From NCBI RefSeq assembly GCF_014851395.1, contig NW_024040040.1, positions 17,197,000 through 17,260,999 of the forward strand: a stretch of 64,000 bases of DNA. Direction: 5' to 3'. Shown here piece by piece: positions 12,481-26,043 of this stretch. The DNA comes from Micropterus salmoides. Lineage: Eukaryota > Chordata > Actinopteri > Centrarchiformes > Centrarchidae. Position 1 is the first letter of the stretch, and each line of letters opens with the position of its first letter. A program made the position numbers and the translations under genes. A model generated the notes under the pieces. It searched no databases and had not been told where the DNA came from. It saw only the letters and a list, made by a program, of their open reading frames with translations.

Positions 12481-13290
12481 CAAAGATCTTGTGTAAAAAC
12501 ATTCCCTCTCAAATCTTCTTTTTATCCATACATTTCAGAGGTGGTAAGGTTTTCTTTAAAGAAACCAGAAAATGTACAAGTAATGACTTGCTGGCCAGCT
12601 GTAACTGCTTGAAATGTCCATCCTGATAAAAAAAAATGTTTATGCCATAATCCTAAGTAAGCACGGAGGCCCAGTTCAAGTCAAATTTGATCACATGCCA
12701 CCATGCAAATAAGTACCAAAGCAAACATAAGGCTGTGCGATTATAAATCCACAGCACCATGAAACAGGAAGCAACATTCAGCTTTAAATCTACTCAATCT
12801 CACCATGAAATTAAAATCATTTAGAAACTTTTAAGATGTTTAAAATCTGTTGCAGTCCTTTAAAGTTCCGAAACAGCTATAAACTATCTTGTGGATAACA
12901 GGCCAAATATATATAATGTGATATGCTGAATATCAATGTAGTTCAACAATAAATATCAGGGGGAAAAAACAGGAACCTCTTTCAAGTCGTATTATTCTAA
13001 ACTGATGTAAAATAACCCTATTGTATTCCATAGTGACCTCAATGCACACAAGTGCATTCACTTTTCCCTACTGGGAGAAATGTTGTCTTTTGCTATTGCT
13101 ATCAAGATCTGTAATTCTTTCTCTGCCGCACACATTAAATTTATCAAGTTTACAATTGCCAGGGCTGTCGAATGTAAAATTTACAAAATCACATCTAGCC
13201 ATCAAATAAATAAAATAAAAGATTATGAGGAATGTATTCATCTATGAAACGTAATTAAATGTTCTTTTCCATCTCTGGCTTCTGCTATAG

Positions 13291-13485
13291 TTCAATCGAT
13301 GCATAACCTCCCAGCTGATCAAGTGGTTCAGCAACTTCAGGGAGTTCTACTACATCCAGATGGAGAAGTTCGCCCGGCAGTCCATCAACGAGGGTGTGAC
13401 CGCCGCAGAGGAGCTGGTGGTCGGCCGCGATGCCGAGCTCTTCAGGGCGCTCAACATGCACTACAACAAGGCCAACGACTTTGAG
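13291..13485 (+). CDS. prox1: prox1-family coding exon: homeodomain helices 2-3 and start of Prospero domain
   Basis: Internal exon of 65 codons, phase 0 at both ends. The acceptor is TTCTGCTATAG|TTC and the donor GAG|GTAAGA, both good matches to consensus. The product starts FNRCITSQLIKWF and continues SNFREFYYIQMEKFARQ, the DNA-recognition helix and linker of the Prospero-type homeodomain. It then enters the Prospero domain and ends LNMHYNKANDFE. The middle part (residues S-I-N-E-G-V-T-A-A-E-E-L-V-V-G-R-D) differs from the mammalian PROX1 text I remember (A-I-N-D-G-V-T-S-T-E-E-L), while the flanks are essentially identical. This suggests a duplicated fish paralogue, with prox1b the first guess. 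The exon is distinctly GC-rich and codon-biased compared with its AT-rich introns. It joins in frame to 3460-3567 and 27920-28105. Confidence 0.95.
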
Positions 13486-15589
13486 GTAAGATGAGCTGGT
13501 GGGGGGCTGTCCGGTGTGTGTAAGCGATGTTAGTATAAAGGAAGATAAAGATCAGTGTGGAGTGTGTGTGCCATTGTTAATAAGACTGAGAGCTTTTTCA
13601 TTTTAAAGTTGTTCTACTATTACTACTATTTTTGGAGTAATGCAGTCATTGTGTCAGAAACCAACCCTAGCTATGAGAAGCTTTATGTTTTTATTTTATG
13701 ATTATATGGTTCCATAAATTATCCAAACCATTTTAAAACATTTTTGGATTATGAAAAAATAGTCTTCCTGTTATATATGTATTTCCTTTATCTAGTCCAC
13801 ATTATTTTAAACATTTAAACTCCCATCATTAAAAAACTGTTTCTGAGTTCACTTTTAAAATTGAATTAAAACTGGATTCAGCACAACTCACACACACTCA
13901 CACAAATGTCCTCTACCAAGTCAGCTGTTCAGAGCGCAACAGTCACCTCACGATTCTGCTGAAGTGTGGATGTCGCAGAATGTGTGTGTGTGTGTGTGTG
14001 TGTGTCTATGTGTTTGTGTGTGCGTGTTCGATGAGGCGAAAGAGGACTCCGCTCGAGGCGCGAGTGTCCTTGTCAAAGCGATTTGCAGAAGTCACATTCT
14101 CTCCCTCACTTTTTCTCTCCCAATATTGGTCTAAAGGGACCTGAGGGCCCTTAAACTATTCAATGTAACATCAGCAGCATTTAGATGTCCATTAGCACAC
14201 ACCTCACTGCTGACACACACACACTTCTTGTTTTGGCTTCGGGAGAGAAGTGTTGATGCTCAGTTGGAGCTTAAATGCATAAAGACACACAGACTTTAAG
14301 GTATACTAGGATAGTTTTGGAGGAATGAAGAGCAAATGCTTTGCATGCTTTGCATAACAAGATTCAGGTAGCCTTTCACAGGTGTGTATGTAAAGAACCT
14401 GTACAGGAAACAGACACACACATGCAAATAATTGGTGTGTGTGTGTTTATTTTAGCTGGTCTTCAGTAGAGTTATTTTGAGGACTGTAAGGTAAGGTTCA
14501 TATTGGGAACCCTGACAGTGGCTGTGCATATTTTAGCTTTTCAATCACATTTCAAATATACTTGAAATTGGCATACTTTTAAAAATGTATTTCCCTGCAT
14601 CCATTAGTTTCAGTTGTTTTCAGTGCAATATGAAAATCAACTTGAAGACACTGGAAACCAGAAACTGAGATAGGCAAATCATTCCAGTGAACATTAAGTT
14701 GCCTGTATTTTCTGTCATAGTTTGAATATTGTAGTAGTGCATGTGCGAGCAGTTACTGCTCTTCCTTGCGTTCCTTGTGTGCGTTTAATGAATAAGGTAA
14801 CTGATTTTCCAAAAACACCATGTGAATGCAATGCTTTCATTGCTTTCAATGCTTCATTTAATCTACCTATTGCAGTTAATCTTTTAAATCAATAATACAT
14901 TCAATTTCAGAAAATAGTGACTAGTACAACCTCCTAAAGCCCAAGCTAATGTCTTCAAATAGATTGTTCTGTCCAAACCTCAAAGATTATCATCTTACTA
15001 TGACATAAGATGAAGAAAGGCAACAAGTCCTCCCAATTCGGAAGCAGTAACAAGGCAATATTTGGTATTTTCCCTTGATTTTGTGATTTATTTTTTGTCA
15101 TTTAACCAATGAATTCAAGTAGTGGTCTACAAAGAAGACCACTGATTTAGAGCTGTACCAGTTCTAAAACACCTCATCATTAAAAAATACATTTTCAAAA
15201 ATGTTCTTATATGATTTTTTTTGATGAGACACATTTGATAGGATCCATACATGTATGAGGCATATTGGCACACAGACCCAAGAGCCACAGCAACAAAATG
15301 GGACCCTACCAGGACCCTGAGTCATGAAAACTTTGTGTCCTGAGATTAATGGAAACTGGCTGCCTTAAAAAGGTAGAAAAAGAAAACAAAAAACGTATGA
15401 TAATGTGTTGAAAACAGTCAGGATTTGTAGTTAAAAGGCTTATTGGCTGCCCTATATGTTAATCAGTAGAACGTACTGAAAAGGACATCAGTAAAACAAC
15501 ATATGCGTCCTTTATGCAATAAAGCACTGGTGTGTTTGCAAAGGTAGGTATATAGTTTCTTCCTGTACTTTGTGCCCTGTCCTGCCTGC

Positions 15590-16180
15590 CTCCTTCTCTC
15601 CCTTCACCTCCCTCCTTCCATCCCTTCGTTCGTCCGCCCTGAGGGAACATAACTGGCTAGGGACTCTCTCTCTCTCTCTCTCTCTGTCAAACTCAGAGGC
15701 ATGAAACTGGAACCACGGCCGATTCAGCAAGTCTCTCGACATACACACACACATACAGAAGTCTTCTCCTTTTGCCAAATTTAGCATCATCAGAGTTCCA
15801 CCTTGGTTTGTCCCATATCACACCCACCTCCCCTCTTTTCCTCCTCTTTTTGCTCCCTCTCCTTCCTCCCACCCTTCATGCTGAATCTGTCCTCTGTCAA
15901 TATGTTCTCTTCGTCACCACCTCTCCTTATCCTCTTCTCTTATCCTTCTTTCATTTAGCTTTGTCCTGGCCTCCCTCTATTTCCCCTGATGTATTTTCCT
16001 TCTGTCCTATTGTCCTTCTCTCACCCAGTCCTCAATGCTTTTCATCCCCTCCTTTCCTTTTCTCCTTCATCCCACCCTTAACTCCTCCTGACTCCCGTCT
16101 CCTGTCCTCTCCCCTCTCTTTCGTCTCACATCTTCTCATCTTCATGCCCCAACCTTTATTATTTCTTCCAAAAAGAGCTG
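15590..16180 (+). repeat. Long pyrimidine-rich tract region
   Basis: Strongly C+T-biased on the + strand over roughly 590 bp (CTCCCTCCTTCC, TTTTCCTCCTCTTTTTGC and similar), interrupted near 15650-15800. (TC)n runs lie at 15664-15685 and 16543-16574. Such tracts can form triplex DNA. No gene is seen in it. Confidence 0.7.
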
Positions 16181-16439
16181 CTCTTTGTCAAATCTCAGGC
16201 TCAAAGGAGGGCTTACAAGGTTAAATCATTTGCATTTGTTATGTTTTTCCTGGTTAAAAAATAACTTAATCTTAGTCAAAACTGTGCTCTTAGGTTTGAT
16301 GGGTCGAAAAAAGCTTGTGTCATTAGTAAACGTACATGGCCGGCATTTTAAATAGTCATTGTAGATTATTGCTGTGGAAAGGTGAACGTAATTTGCCGGG
16401 ACTGTGTGTGTGTGTGTGTGTGTGTGTGTGCATGTTGTC

Positions 16440-16540
16440 TTCCAAAGTTGGCGTAAACAGACCCCAGTAATTATAGCAGCTTCATTAATTACCTCCTCCT
16501 CCCCTCTCCAGCCACATTCTTTCAACTCTTCTTTCTTGTT

Positions 16541-16578
<38 letters not shown>

Positions 16579-16680
16579 CTCACCATCTCCTCTCTCCTTC
16601 CCCTCCCCTCCCCAGTCTCTGAAACTATTTTGTCCTAATTGCAGCTCTGCCCACTAACTAATGAGGAAGGCAAAGAAAGG
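16440..16680. promoter_or_regulatory. Small CNE-like patches around a (TC)n tract
   Basis: CAGTAATTATAGCAGCTTCATTAATTACCTCC (16467-16498) and CCTAATTGCAGCTCTGCCCA with CTAACTAATGAGG (16634-16668) are high-complexity homeodomain-type patches separated by a CT-rich repeat. Candidate regulatory element only. Confidence 0.25.
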
Positions 16681-17319
16681 AAGAAGGCTGGAGAAAGGGA
16701 AAGGAAACGGGGAATAGTCTCATCTTCAAAAAAAGAGAGAAAACAAAAAGAGACAGAGAGAGAATTTCTTTGCCAGGACACTCAGGGATAGGTGTCAGCT
16801 TCTACCTTCTGCCAAGAGGAAGAGAAACGTTTCCTCTGTTTCTTTTCTTTTTTTTTTTTATATTGCGAACAGATTGACGAGTCATTGGTTAGGGCTGCCA
16901 GCAGCATTGGGCATGGCACTCTTAACTTGTGGGTTTGTGTGTGCTAAAGTTTTGGTGTGATATTTGAAGTACACCTATGCTTTGGTAACTTAGGCATGCC
17001 AGAGCGCGCGCGCGCACACACACACACACACATAGACTAAGTGTGAATGTAAAGTGGAAGAATAGAGTTGTAGTATTTTGGTGTGGATGTGTGTGTCGGC
17101 TGAAGAGGGACAACAACAGTTTTTTTTATGAAGCCTTCTGGAGGACGTTCTCATCTTTCCAGTTCAAGGATCCTCGCTGGCTTTGTCAGCAGCAAACCAC
17201 GGCACAGCTGTTTCACACACATACACAGATACTCATTTGTGTTCGTCTGAAAGAGCAGAGATACCCCCCCTTGAGGGGTGGGTGCGGTTGCTACCAAAAT
17301 CTGCCCTTTGACTTTGAAT

Positions 17320-17320
<1 letters not shown>

Positions 17321-17384
<64 letters not shown>
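17321..17384 (+). repeat. (CA)n microsatellite
   Basis: 64-bp perfect AC tract, one of the longest uninterrupted tracts in the gene. Confidence 0.95.
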
Positions 17385-17386
<2 letters not shown>

Positions 17387-18666
17387 CCCTGCAGGCCACA
17401 GAGTGGTCACACACTCACATTTCAGGCTTATCTGGTTTCATAAGCTGTGCACTTCATGAAAGGCTAAACTTCTCATGTCTTTCTCCGCCGTTTGGATTCT
17501 TTGTCATCCTTTGTCTCTCCTTATTCATCTATTCACTCATCTTTTCCGCTTCCTCTTCTACTGAAAAAAGGGGCCAACGTCGACTCTTAGGAATCAATTC
17601 TCAAAGTGGGCTTTCTATCAGGTTCTCTGTTCTCATAGAAATGCTCTGCAGCTTTAAAAAAAATCCTTGGTGCTGAAGTTTTGGTTTATTTTTTGAATAA
17701 TTCATCCTTTTGTTATCAATTAACCAACACACACCAAAATATTATAGACTTGTCTCTCAATCCATTACCCTAAAGTTCTTATGTTTTTTTCCTTGTCTCC
17801 TCCGTCTTTCGGTTGTCCTCATCCATTTTTGTCTTCTATTTGTAACCTACCCAGAAGGCGCGCACATGCACGCGTGTGCGAACACACACACACATTTCAA
17901 AGACTGCACCTGTCCTGCTTTCTTTTTCTCTCCTCCCTCTTTCTCCAACTCTGATCTCTACTTCAGACTGAGTGTAGAGTTTTGGGCAATTACTACATCT
18001 TGACTCCATCTTTTAATATCTGTAATTTGACTAGTTTCTTGCCAAGTATTTAAAGTTCCCCCCTAAAATATATTGAAAGACGGTACCAAAGCATCAATAA
18101 AGACTATCATGGGACACCAAAACACTCGCTTCAAGATTAAAAATACAAAAGTGTCTCAAGGGAATCATTTCAGATTTGAGGGATTCCCAGAAACAACTAG
18201 GGTTGAACTAATAGCTTCTACAATAATTATGCAGTAAAAAAAGCTCCACAACTATTGGACCAGAGTTAGAAGAAACCTTGTCTTCTACAAAATATGTTTA
18301 TTTGCTATTGATTTGCCTTGATAAATACATTTCTGAGTAGGTCAGGGTGGGTGGACAGACAAACAAAACTAAAGACTTTGACACTGGAGAGAGGGATTTG
18401 CGTCATGCAATATATTGTAAGCTGTAGCTGAGGCTACTGAAACAAAGGTCAGGGTTTAGCTGAAATTTTAAAAAGTCAAAACATCACGTCGTGCTTAAAG
18501 TCAGCATGATCTTTTAACCAACATGTCCATCTTTCCCTGAGCTTCGAGCTTCAAGTTATTCATGTTTTAGTTGCCTGCAGTAGATATTGTAGTTAAAAGC
18601 AAGAAACTATCTTTGCTAATGCAAATTAGATTTATATGAACTTTTATTTTTCGGAAACAATGTTGA

Positions 18667-18668
<2 letters not shown>

Positions 18669-18718
<50 letters not shown>
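18669..18718 (+). repeat. (CA)n microsatellite
   Basis: 50-bp perfect AC tract. It is followed 160 bp later by an oppositely oriented (GT)n tract at 18880-18910, so the two could pair as an inverted repeat. Confidence 0.95.
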
Positions 18719-18721
<3 letters not shown>

Positions 18722-18876
18722 TATAATCTATGTGAACACACACTCTTTGTTGCAGTCACTCAAAGTATGAGCACTGCGTAACTAAGTCTTCCTCACTGTT
18801 GCTGATTGACAGAGAGCGGTATGGTACAGACAATGCCACCTGCCAGTTTCTGTCATTATAATTATAGCTATCTCTA

Positions 18877-18913
<37 letters not shown>

Positions 18914-18989
18914 TGTCTTAGTATTCCAGTTGAGAAGAAGAAGGCATCATCTTTGTCACTGAGCCTGATTGGAGTCACGAGGGGGCGGT

Positions 18990-19101
18990 GTATGTGTGTG
19001 TGTTTTTGTGTGTGTGTGTGTGTGTGTGCGTGCCTGTGTGCCTGTGCATGGTCTTCCTGTATGTGTGTGTGTGTGTGTGATTATGTGTGTGTGTGTTGTG
19101 C
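18990..19101 (+). repeat. Interrupted (GT)n region
   Basis: About 110 bp of GT repeat broken by TTTT, GCGTGCC and TCTTCC segments. It codes for nothing real although frames run through it. Confidence 0.9.
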
Positions 19102-20029
19102 ATGCAGTGATTCCCTTCCCCTGCCCCAGCTGTCTCCTTAGCTTTAACAATAGGCCTGGTAACAAAGACGTGGCCTTCAGCCTCCGTCATGTGATACTAG
19201 TGGTCTGCAGCCTCTCAGTCAGATGACCCAGGCTATTGTCCTCTATGGGTGACACACACTTGCACACATACACACACACACAAGGAAGCACAGAACACAC
19301 ACCAATCCAAGGAAACACAGCACGTGTATGAACGGACAAATGCAAACTGCAGCGTGCAGAGATACAAAGACAGACGCAACGGTTGCACACAAGAAGAAGA
19401 AACACACACTCATGAAATAGTGAGAACAGACGCAATCTCAGGACGCAGACCCTTCCTCTCAGTCACATGCAGTCTGAACAAAGAGAAACTTTATTTCCAT
19501 TGTCCTGGTGACAGTGAGATCAGTGACTGATTGACAAAAGAGCAGCAGAGAAAGGAAACATATTGCTGATGTCCTGGAGGAACCCCCCCTGTCTCCACTT
19601 TTACCTTTAATTTCACACTTTAAATGGCAGCTGGTTTTGTGACCCTGAGGCCATGAGAGAGACGGCTTTATTTGTCATCAAACAGCTGATTGTTTCTAAA
19701 AAAATTATGAGTAGTTTTTCTTTTTATCCTGCAAAAGGTTCCAGCAATGTATTTCCTGCTTCACTTCGGCATGGCTGCTATCTGCCTGGTGCAAATATAG
19801 GTGACTGTGTCAAACAGCACCTTACCAGCAGGTCATTGTATTTGCTATTTATGTGCAGTATGTAAGGTGCTGCAGGAACATAGAGGAACAGAACTGAAGA
19901 AGCTGAAGAAATGAGAAATGAAAAAAGTCCAGTCCCCTCTTCCCTGAACAACTAGCATCTTTGCATCGATGCTTCGTTTAATCCATGTAACTATACAGCA
20001 CACTGTTTCGCACGGACATTTGTTACTGT

Positions 20030-20768
20030 TGCACATCGCATGTACGCTTTGAACACAAGGTGATTATAATGGCGCTGTTTGCAAAGTGGAGGAAGAGAGA
20101 GAAAATAGTGAGGGACAAAGAATAAAGTGTCCAAAGTATGGGATTATTTCAAGCTAAAAAAAACAACAACTCTGTAATGTTACCGTCCTTACACCGTAAA
20201 ACGAAATTTATGTCGCCTCGGCAACAGCACGACGGCACCTGATCAGAAAGCACCCGGTGTACAGCAGACCACAGACAAGTTAACAGTAACAGCAACTTTA
20301 GCATTTAATTGAAATCATGACTGATTGTTGAGTTGAAGGCTAGCCAAAGTAAGCTGAAAATGTGCACACGTGCGTTTGTTGTTCTCCTTTTTGGGCCGTG
20401 AGTTGTAACCTCACAGTCAAGAGTTAACTGGGTGTCGGGGAGCTGCACCTTTTAACTCACCTCCAGGCCGATGCTGAAAGTCGTGTAGTCTGCACGAGGC
20501 ATTAGTATGAATTGTATAGCACTCGGGTGATTTTTGTGTTTGTAAAGCAGCTGTCATGTTGTTGGTCTGATGTTTGCCGTATGACAGACTATGAATTTCC
20601 GAAAGGACCAATAAATATCTATCACCTATAAACATGCACAGCTGATCCCGTTACCGGGGGGGCCCCGCTACCAAGCAAAAGTACCTCTTAAACGACACAT
20701 CGATGAATTGTTGAAATAATCTATAGAAGCTTTGAATACTAAAATCATCGTTAGCTGTAGCCCTAGAC
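20030..20768 (+). mobile_element. Decayed BED-finger (ZBED-like) hAT transposon remnant
   Basis: Frame fragments resemble the BED zinc finger of hAT transposases. K-V-S-K-V-W-D-Y-F-K-L is read near 20127-20160, and after a frameshifted gap A-T-A-R-R-H-L-I-R-K-H-P near 20223-20258, giving the paired H...H end of a BED finger. The right end GTTAGCTGTAGCCCT (20751-20765) is the inverse of the AGGGCTRCARCTAAC terminus common in fish hAT elements. The left end is not clear. The frame is broken by stops and deletions, so it cannot be active. Confidence 0.5.
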
Positions 20769-22171
20769 AAAATGATGCAGCATTTGAACATTTCTGAACT
20801 CTTTTCAAAGTTGCATTAATACCTTTTTTTTTTTTTTAAACACCCTTCATTGACTTTATAATGAAATGTTCCAGGTGGGTGGCCAAGCAAGGCCTGCCTG
20901 TCATTTGCCGGGTTAAAACCAGAGAATTTAAAGTTTTTGTTTCGAGCATCAAGGCAAATGTCAAGTCTTCATTTTTCAGTCTTATTGTTGAGTCTACCGC
21001 CAACACTGGGTGTACAGCTTCACCACCCGCCAAGACAGCAGAAGTAGTTTGTGATTTTATTAGATGCGCCTAAATCTTGCATGTCACAGTTGTGCAATTT
21101 CACATGTTTTGAAACACAGGTGTGCATGGAAAAGGACAACATTTACAAAATCTCCTGTTTTGTCTTTCACACTAACATTATCCTAGAGGAGGACAGTTAC
21201 AGACAGTCTGAGGGGAAACAGAAGCTAATGCTCAAGGAGCTCGCAGACAGAAAGAGGAGAACACGTATGCATGCGGTATATGTGTGTATATTTGGAGTTT
21301 CAAACCAAAACATCAATGCTTTGGACACAGATTAAGGAGTGTCCTTTTAATGTGTTAGCGTGGGAACTGGAGAAATGGGCACAATACTCAGTCTGCTTTT
21401 CTCAGATAAATAAATATTCAAATAGGAAAAAAGGAAGGGAGATAGAAATGGAAAAAACAACATAAGGTGTTTGACCACCATTAGCTACCAGATAGCATAG
21501 ATTCCACAAGAGACGAAGTCCTTTTTAACATCCTTAATCACGCCCACACTCCTGTCTGTATCTACAATTTAGAAAGAAAAGTCAAAGTATGAATTTCCAT
21601 TCTGTTGATGAAGAAAGGATTGAAGGAAAAAAGATGAAGAAGAGGAAAGGACTCCCTACTCTGGATGTGTTTGTGTGTCTTCGTATTTTCCTGCCAGGGT
21701 GTGTGTGACTAAAGCCAGGCCTGATAGCAGGGAAAGAGAAGGAGAGTGAGAGAGAAGAGGAGGAAAAAGGAAGCAGATGCTTGTGTGCTGGCACAAAAAT
21801 GATATGTCCACTCAGTCTCACACACACACACACACACACACACAGCATTTGCTCAGTCCACAGAAGGAGCAGCACATGAAAGAGTTCCAGTATTGTCTCG
21901 ATGATAGAAAAATAGTACATTGACCAACAGCAATGTGGACCTCAAGGCCACAGAGCGAATGAATGGCATACAAAATGGAGAGTGTTGAGGTGTGTGCGTG
22001 TATGCAGGGTGAGGGTCATCTGAAATTGAAAAAAGCAACAGATGAAAAAAGATGGCTTGAAAGGGACAAGCGGGCTGAAAAATGATCAATGATGAAGTAA
22101 CGCACACAAACGTGAGCTCAAGTAAAACACATTACAACACACTAAGCCAGTGTACACATGGACACACACAT

Positions 22172-22206
<35 letters not shown>

Positions 22207-24391
22207 AGTGAACAATGACGTCTCCTATGTTAATGGAGGGAGGTAGAAGACCTTTAAGTATAACAGAAAAGAGAAGGAACAACACACATAGACAGATAGT
22301 CTCTTTCTGTTTGTACAGCTTGAGAATCAAACATATGGTGTTTGTACAATGATTTCTTAAGAGCCTATTGTGTGTTTTTCCTTTTGTACAAAACGGCGAG
22401 TGAGCATGGAAAGGAAACAGAGAGAGAGGTGGAAAGGCAGGTTGAAAGACGTATGGAGAGGTGAATATGCAGAGTCAACTGAGGATTGTGTGAAAAAATA
22501 CACACACAGCCCAGACGTGTCCATCAGTCTCATGGTGACAACGTGAAGAGAAAGAGCATTAATCCTTTAGGAGACGGAGAGGGAGATGGGGAGGCAGGAA
22601 GAAAAGAAGATTGGGGACAGGAGGGGCAAAATGAGGAAGAAGGGTGAGCAACTATGTTGGATAGAAATCACGAGAAGATAAAGAGATGGCTAATATAAGT
22701 GAGAGAAGAGCAAGGTTTAAGGGTGCAAAATAGAGAAGAAGGGTGAGAAGAGATATATAGTAAGACAGACAGCTGAGAAAAGCTTGGTTTGGGAATTGTC
22801 AAAATTTGATTTCGGTACAAAATGAACAGCAACAGTTGCATCAAACATCAGTATTGATTAGAGATGATGGATTAGCATGATAAGCAAAAATCACAGGGAA
22901 GGCAACACTCAAAGACAACATACCAGATTTTCACAGATCCTTCAGTGTGAGTAATTCTGCGTTTGAGACAAACACTGTAGTTGTAGTGGAGAAGAACAGG
23001 TTAACAGAGTATTTTCGTGTACAAAGACTGTAGCATCTCACATCAGAGGGCAGCTGGGAGAGATTCTTCTGCTCGCTGAAGGTTTTTTTATACAAGTGAC
23101 TGGGCTGCCGGGTCACACTGTCATGGATAAAGTGAGGATACTCTCGATGATAAGTAGCCTTGAGGATGATGATGCCTTCTATGTTGATGTCCACATGAGT
23201 GTGTAACTTAAGTCTATGCTAAGTTTTTTTTTCTGTTTTAGAAGTATTAAAATGGGGCAGTGAAGAAGCAACCTACTTATAAAGGGCTCTCCTTTATTCT
23301 AAAAATAATTTTTAGTGCAACACTGCCCTTTTGTGCTTGTGGTTTGCCCTGTAAAAAAAAAGACTAAATTAGCAAAGCAGACGTCACTGTTGCTAAGTGG
23401 TTATTGCTGTGCTGTTTCTACACTTCAGGTTTTCTAGTGTGTTTCTGAAGGTGGCGCCCTTTTGTGTTTCCACTACTCACGCTAACAATGTCATCCTTTC
23501 TCTGTTAATTGCAAAAAAGCAGTGGCTATTACTAGAGATGTAGAAAATTCTGTTTAATCACTACTTTTTTTTAGCAAGACAGAGATGTGAAATTAATATT
23601 TATATTCATTAAAAACTGTCAGAAATGATACAGTTTAATTCGTCCATAAGACTGGAATTGTCAACACTTGCAAGAAGCTTCCTGTTTTGAGATCAATGTG
23701 GTATTTGCCTGTCCACTTTCCACCCATAATAAAACTTTACAGAGACAGAGATGCATATGATGAAAAGCAAACATTTATACATTTGCAAATGCAAATGGAA
23801 ATAGCTTGCAAACTTACAAGCAGTACATGCATCAGGAACAGCAAAAACAGTTGAAGTAGCCTTCAGGCGATACATCTTTAAAGCTGCAAAGGCTTCCATC
23901 AGCACACTGAAAACTTGTCAAATATCTTTAAATAAGTGTGATGAGTTTGCCTGTGATTTGTAATAAACTATCAGTAAGCTTGTGATTTCTCATAAAACTA
24001 AATATCCAAGAAGAGATGAGGGGCAAAGGAGCCAATGAGGACGACAAGTGAGAGGATGAGAGAAAGGAAAGAGACGGGGAAAAAAGAGGGAGGGCGTCCC
24101 AGTAGGCTTCTTTGTTGGGCAGCGATTTAGAGATTTACAGGCTCTTGTCCTTGTGTGTGTATGTGTGTGTGCATCCGTGTTTGTGTGTGTGTGTGAAGAG
24201 AGAGTAATTGAGCCTCCCTTCATCCAATATTTACCCACCAAACCGGAGCAATCATGCGAATTATGTTTACTGGGAACCAAGTGTCTTTCTTCCTCTTTAT
24301 CTTTCTTTCTCTTTCCCACTTTGCCCATTCCTCACTCGCTCTCTCCCTCCTGGCAACTAGACACCATATCAAGATCCAAGCCAGGAGTAAA

Positions 24392-24392
<1 letters not shown>

Positions 24393-24437
<45 letters not shown>
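24393..24437 (+). repeat. (CA)n microsatellite
   Basis: 45-bp perfect CA tract between a CT-rich stretch and a CNE-like patch. Confidence 0.95.
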
Positions 24438-24439
<2 letters not shown>

Positions 24440-24535
24440 GGGAAACAGGCCCATCTGTATTGATGATGGCCTAATTTAGATCTCTTTATTGGACTGATTT
24501 ACGATGGCCAGACAAATCTGGGCATCTGGACCAAA
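24440..24535. promoter_or_regulatory. CNE-like patch
   Basis: About 95 bp of complex sequence (ATTGATGATGGCCTAATTTA ... TTATTGGACTGATTTACGAT) directly after a CA tract. The look is that of a vertebrate conserved non-coding element, but conservation cannot be tested here. Confidence 0.25.
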
Positions 24536-25983
24536 GTGTGTCTGTATGTGTGTTTGTCCAGTTGAGCTGATACCCATTCAGACACACAATATCCTCCCTG
24601 CTTCATTTCATTCTTTCTGCATGTGTTTTCCTACCTCTCTGTGAATCAGCAGTGCCCTTTTCTCTCTCCATCAGTCTTGTTTCAGCACTTTGAGTCCTCT
24701 CACTGCTGCAATGATGACGCACGTCATCCTGAAACGTTAAAAAACAACAACACACAAATCATCATGCTGGACACAAAAAACACTCAGGCTAGAGCCCTTA
24801 TGGGTCAAGGTCACTGAATCTCTTACTGTTCTACTGTGTGTGGCGGTTTTTGTTTCATAGCTTTGAGTTTGAGATATCACAACAGTTCAAACAAACACAC
24901 AGGAAACAGAAATAGCAAAAGCAGAGTTGGGGGACTTGCTGAAGAGCAATATTCAATCAGGGCATCCAGATTTTGTATCTACAGCCCTGCATATTTGGTG
25001 TTTCACTGATGCACCTCACTCTAGTGAACATGACTAGAATAAGCTTCAGTTTGGAAATGATCAATATGAAGTGAAGAGATCAAAGATCAAAAATATTAAC
25101 ATCAGAAAAGAAGAAGAGTTCTGAGAAGATGTGAAAAAAAAATGTATTTCTTTTTTTTTAGACGATCAAATTTGTACAACTAAAGGATCAAGGGATGTAA
25201 TCCAGGAGGGAGAGGACGCCTCAAAAGCACATTTTATCTTCAAGATCAAGCTCAGGTTTCAACTTTTATTTGTCCCAGTGGGCAGTTTCTCAGCAACTAT
25301 TAAAAACAGCAGCTTGACTTTGGAGCTTTCTCTATTTTCTCGCAGAGGAAAAACTAGATGGTTTAGCCTTTTAAAATTACACAAATGTTTTGGCACCTTC
25401 TGAGGTTGAATGATTTTGTTGTTCTGGCAATCATTACTATCTCTAATAATAACATCGCATTCACAAAGTTAATTGCTGGGATCTCAAACGCAGCAGCATC
25501 ACTAAAAAAAAGAAAGATGGGGTTAAGAAAAACAGGCAGTCAAGACAATCTGACGTGTTTTAAACAGCCAGGTTAGTCACACATACACACTAGTGCAAGA
25601 ACTGTGGAAGGCAAATGTTAAGTTAAAACAAAACAATTTGTTGTAAACATTCATCACAGTTTATAGTTTATATAATTTTGAAAGTGCTCACTTTTGGTTT
25701 CACCTCCAAATAGAGTGGTTTAGATGATCTGGCTAAACTGTTGGCCTTTTTCCAACCTTTCTGATTGTATCACCACTTGTTTGTTAACTTGCTGTTGTTA
25801 TAGCAATTTTGCCACATTCCCTGGTCAAAGAAATTAATGTGACCATAAGTGATACGAAATACAACTACAGAAATAACACAGGAACGTTTCCTTTAAAGTG
25901 TACAAATGTGCAAAATCCACCATGTCTGAACCGGCGTAGACATCACCTGTAAAGTTTAATTGTTGCTGTGTGCATGAGAAAGA

Positions 25984-25989
25984 GTGTGT

Positions 25990-26041
<52 letters not shown>
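25984..26041 (+). repeat. (GT)n microsatellite
   Basis: 58-bp GT tract with one TCT interruption, then four short GTAGTAGT units (26041-26064). Confidence 0.95.

Positions 26042-26043
<2 letters not shown>

Larger units (their letters stand above)
3568..13290 (+). other. prox1-family intron (9.7 kb)
   Basis: Bounded by GTAGGA and CTATAG in phase 0. Contents are an RFX-like motif cluster at 4773-4836, (CA)n at 4659-4707, an AT-rich stretch without features at 4900-6500, a hAT-type element at 6513-7294, (TA)n at 7829-7859 and a CNE-like block at 8140-8860. After plain sequence at 8870-11090 come (CA)n/(GT)n tracts at 11099-11146 and 12003-12053 and an L2-type tail at 12376-12480. Nothing is seen in 12500-13280 apart from the branch and acceptor region. 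Confidence 0.8.

Noticed and set aside
15772..16224. 150-codon frame
   Set aside because: Runs through the pyrimidine-rich tract, giving Ser/Leu/Pro-rich text without stops by composition alone.
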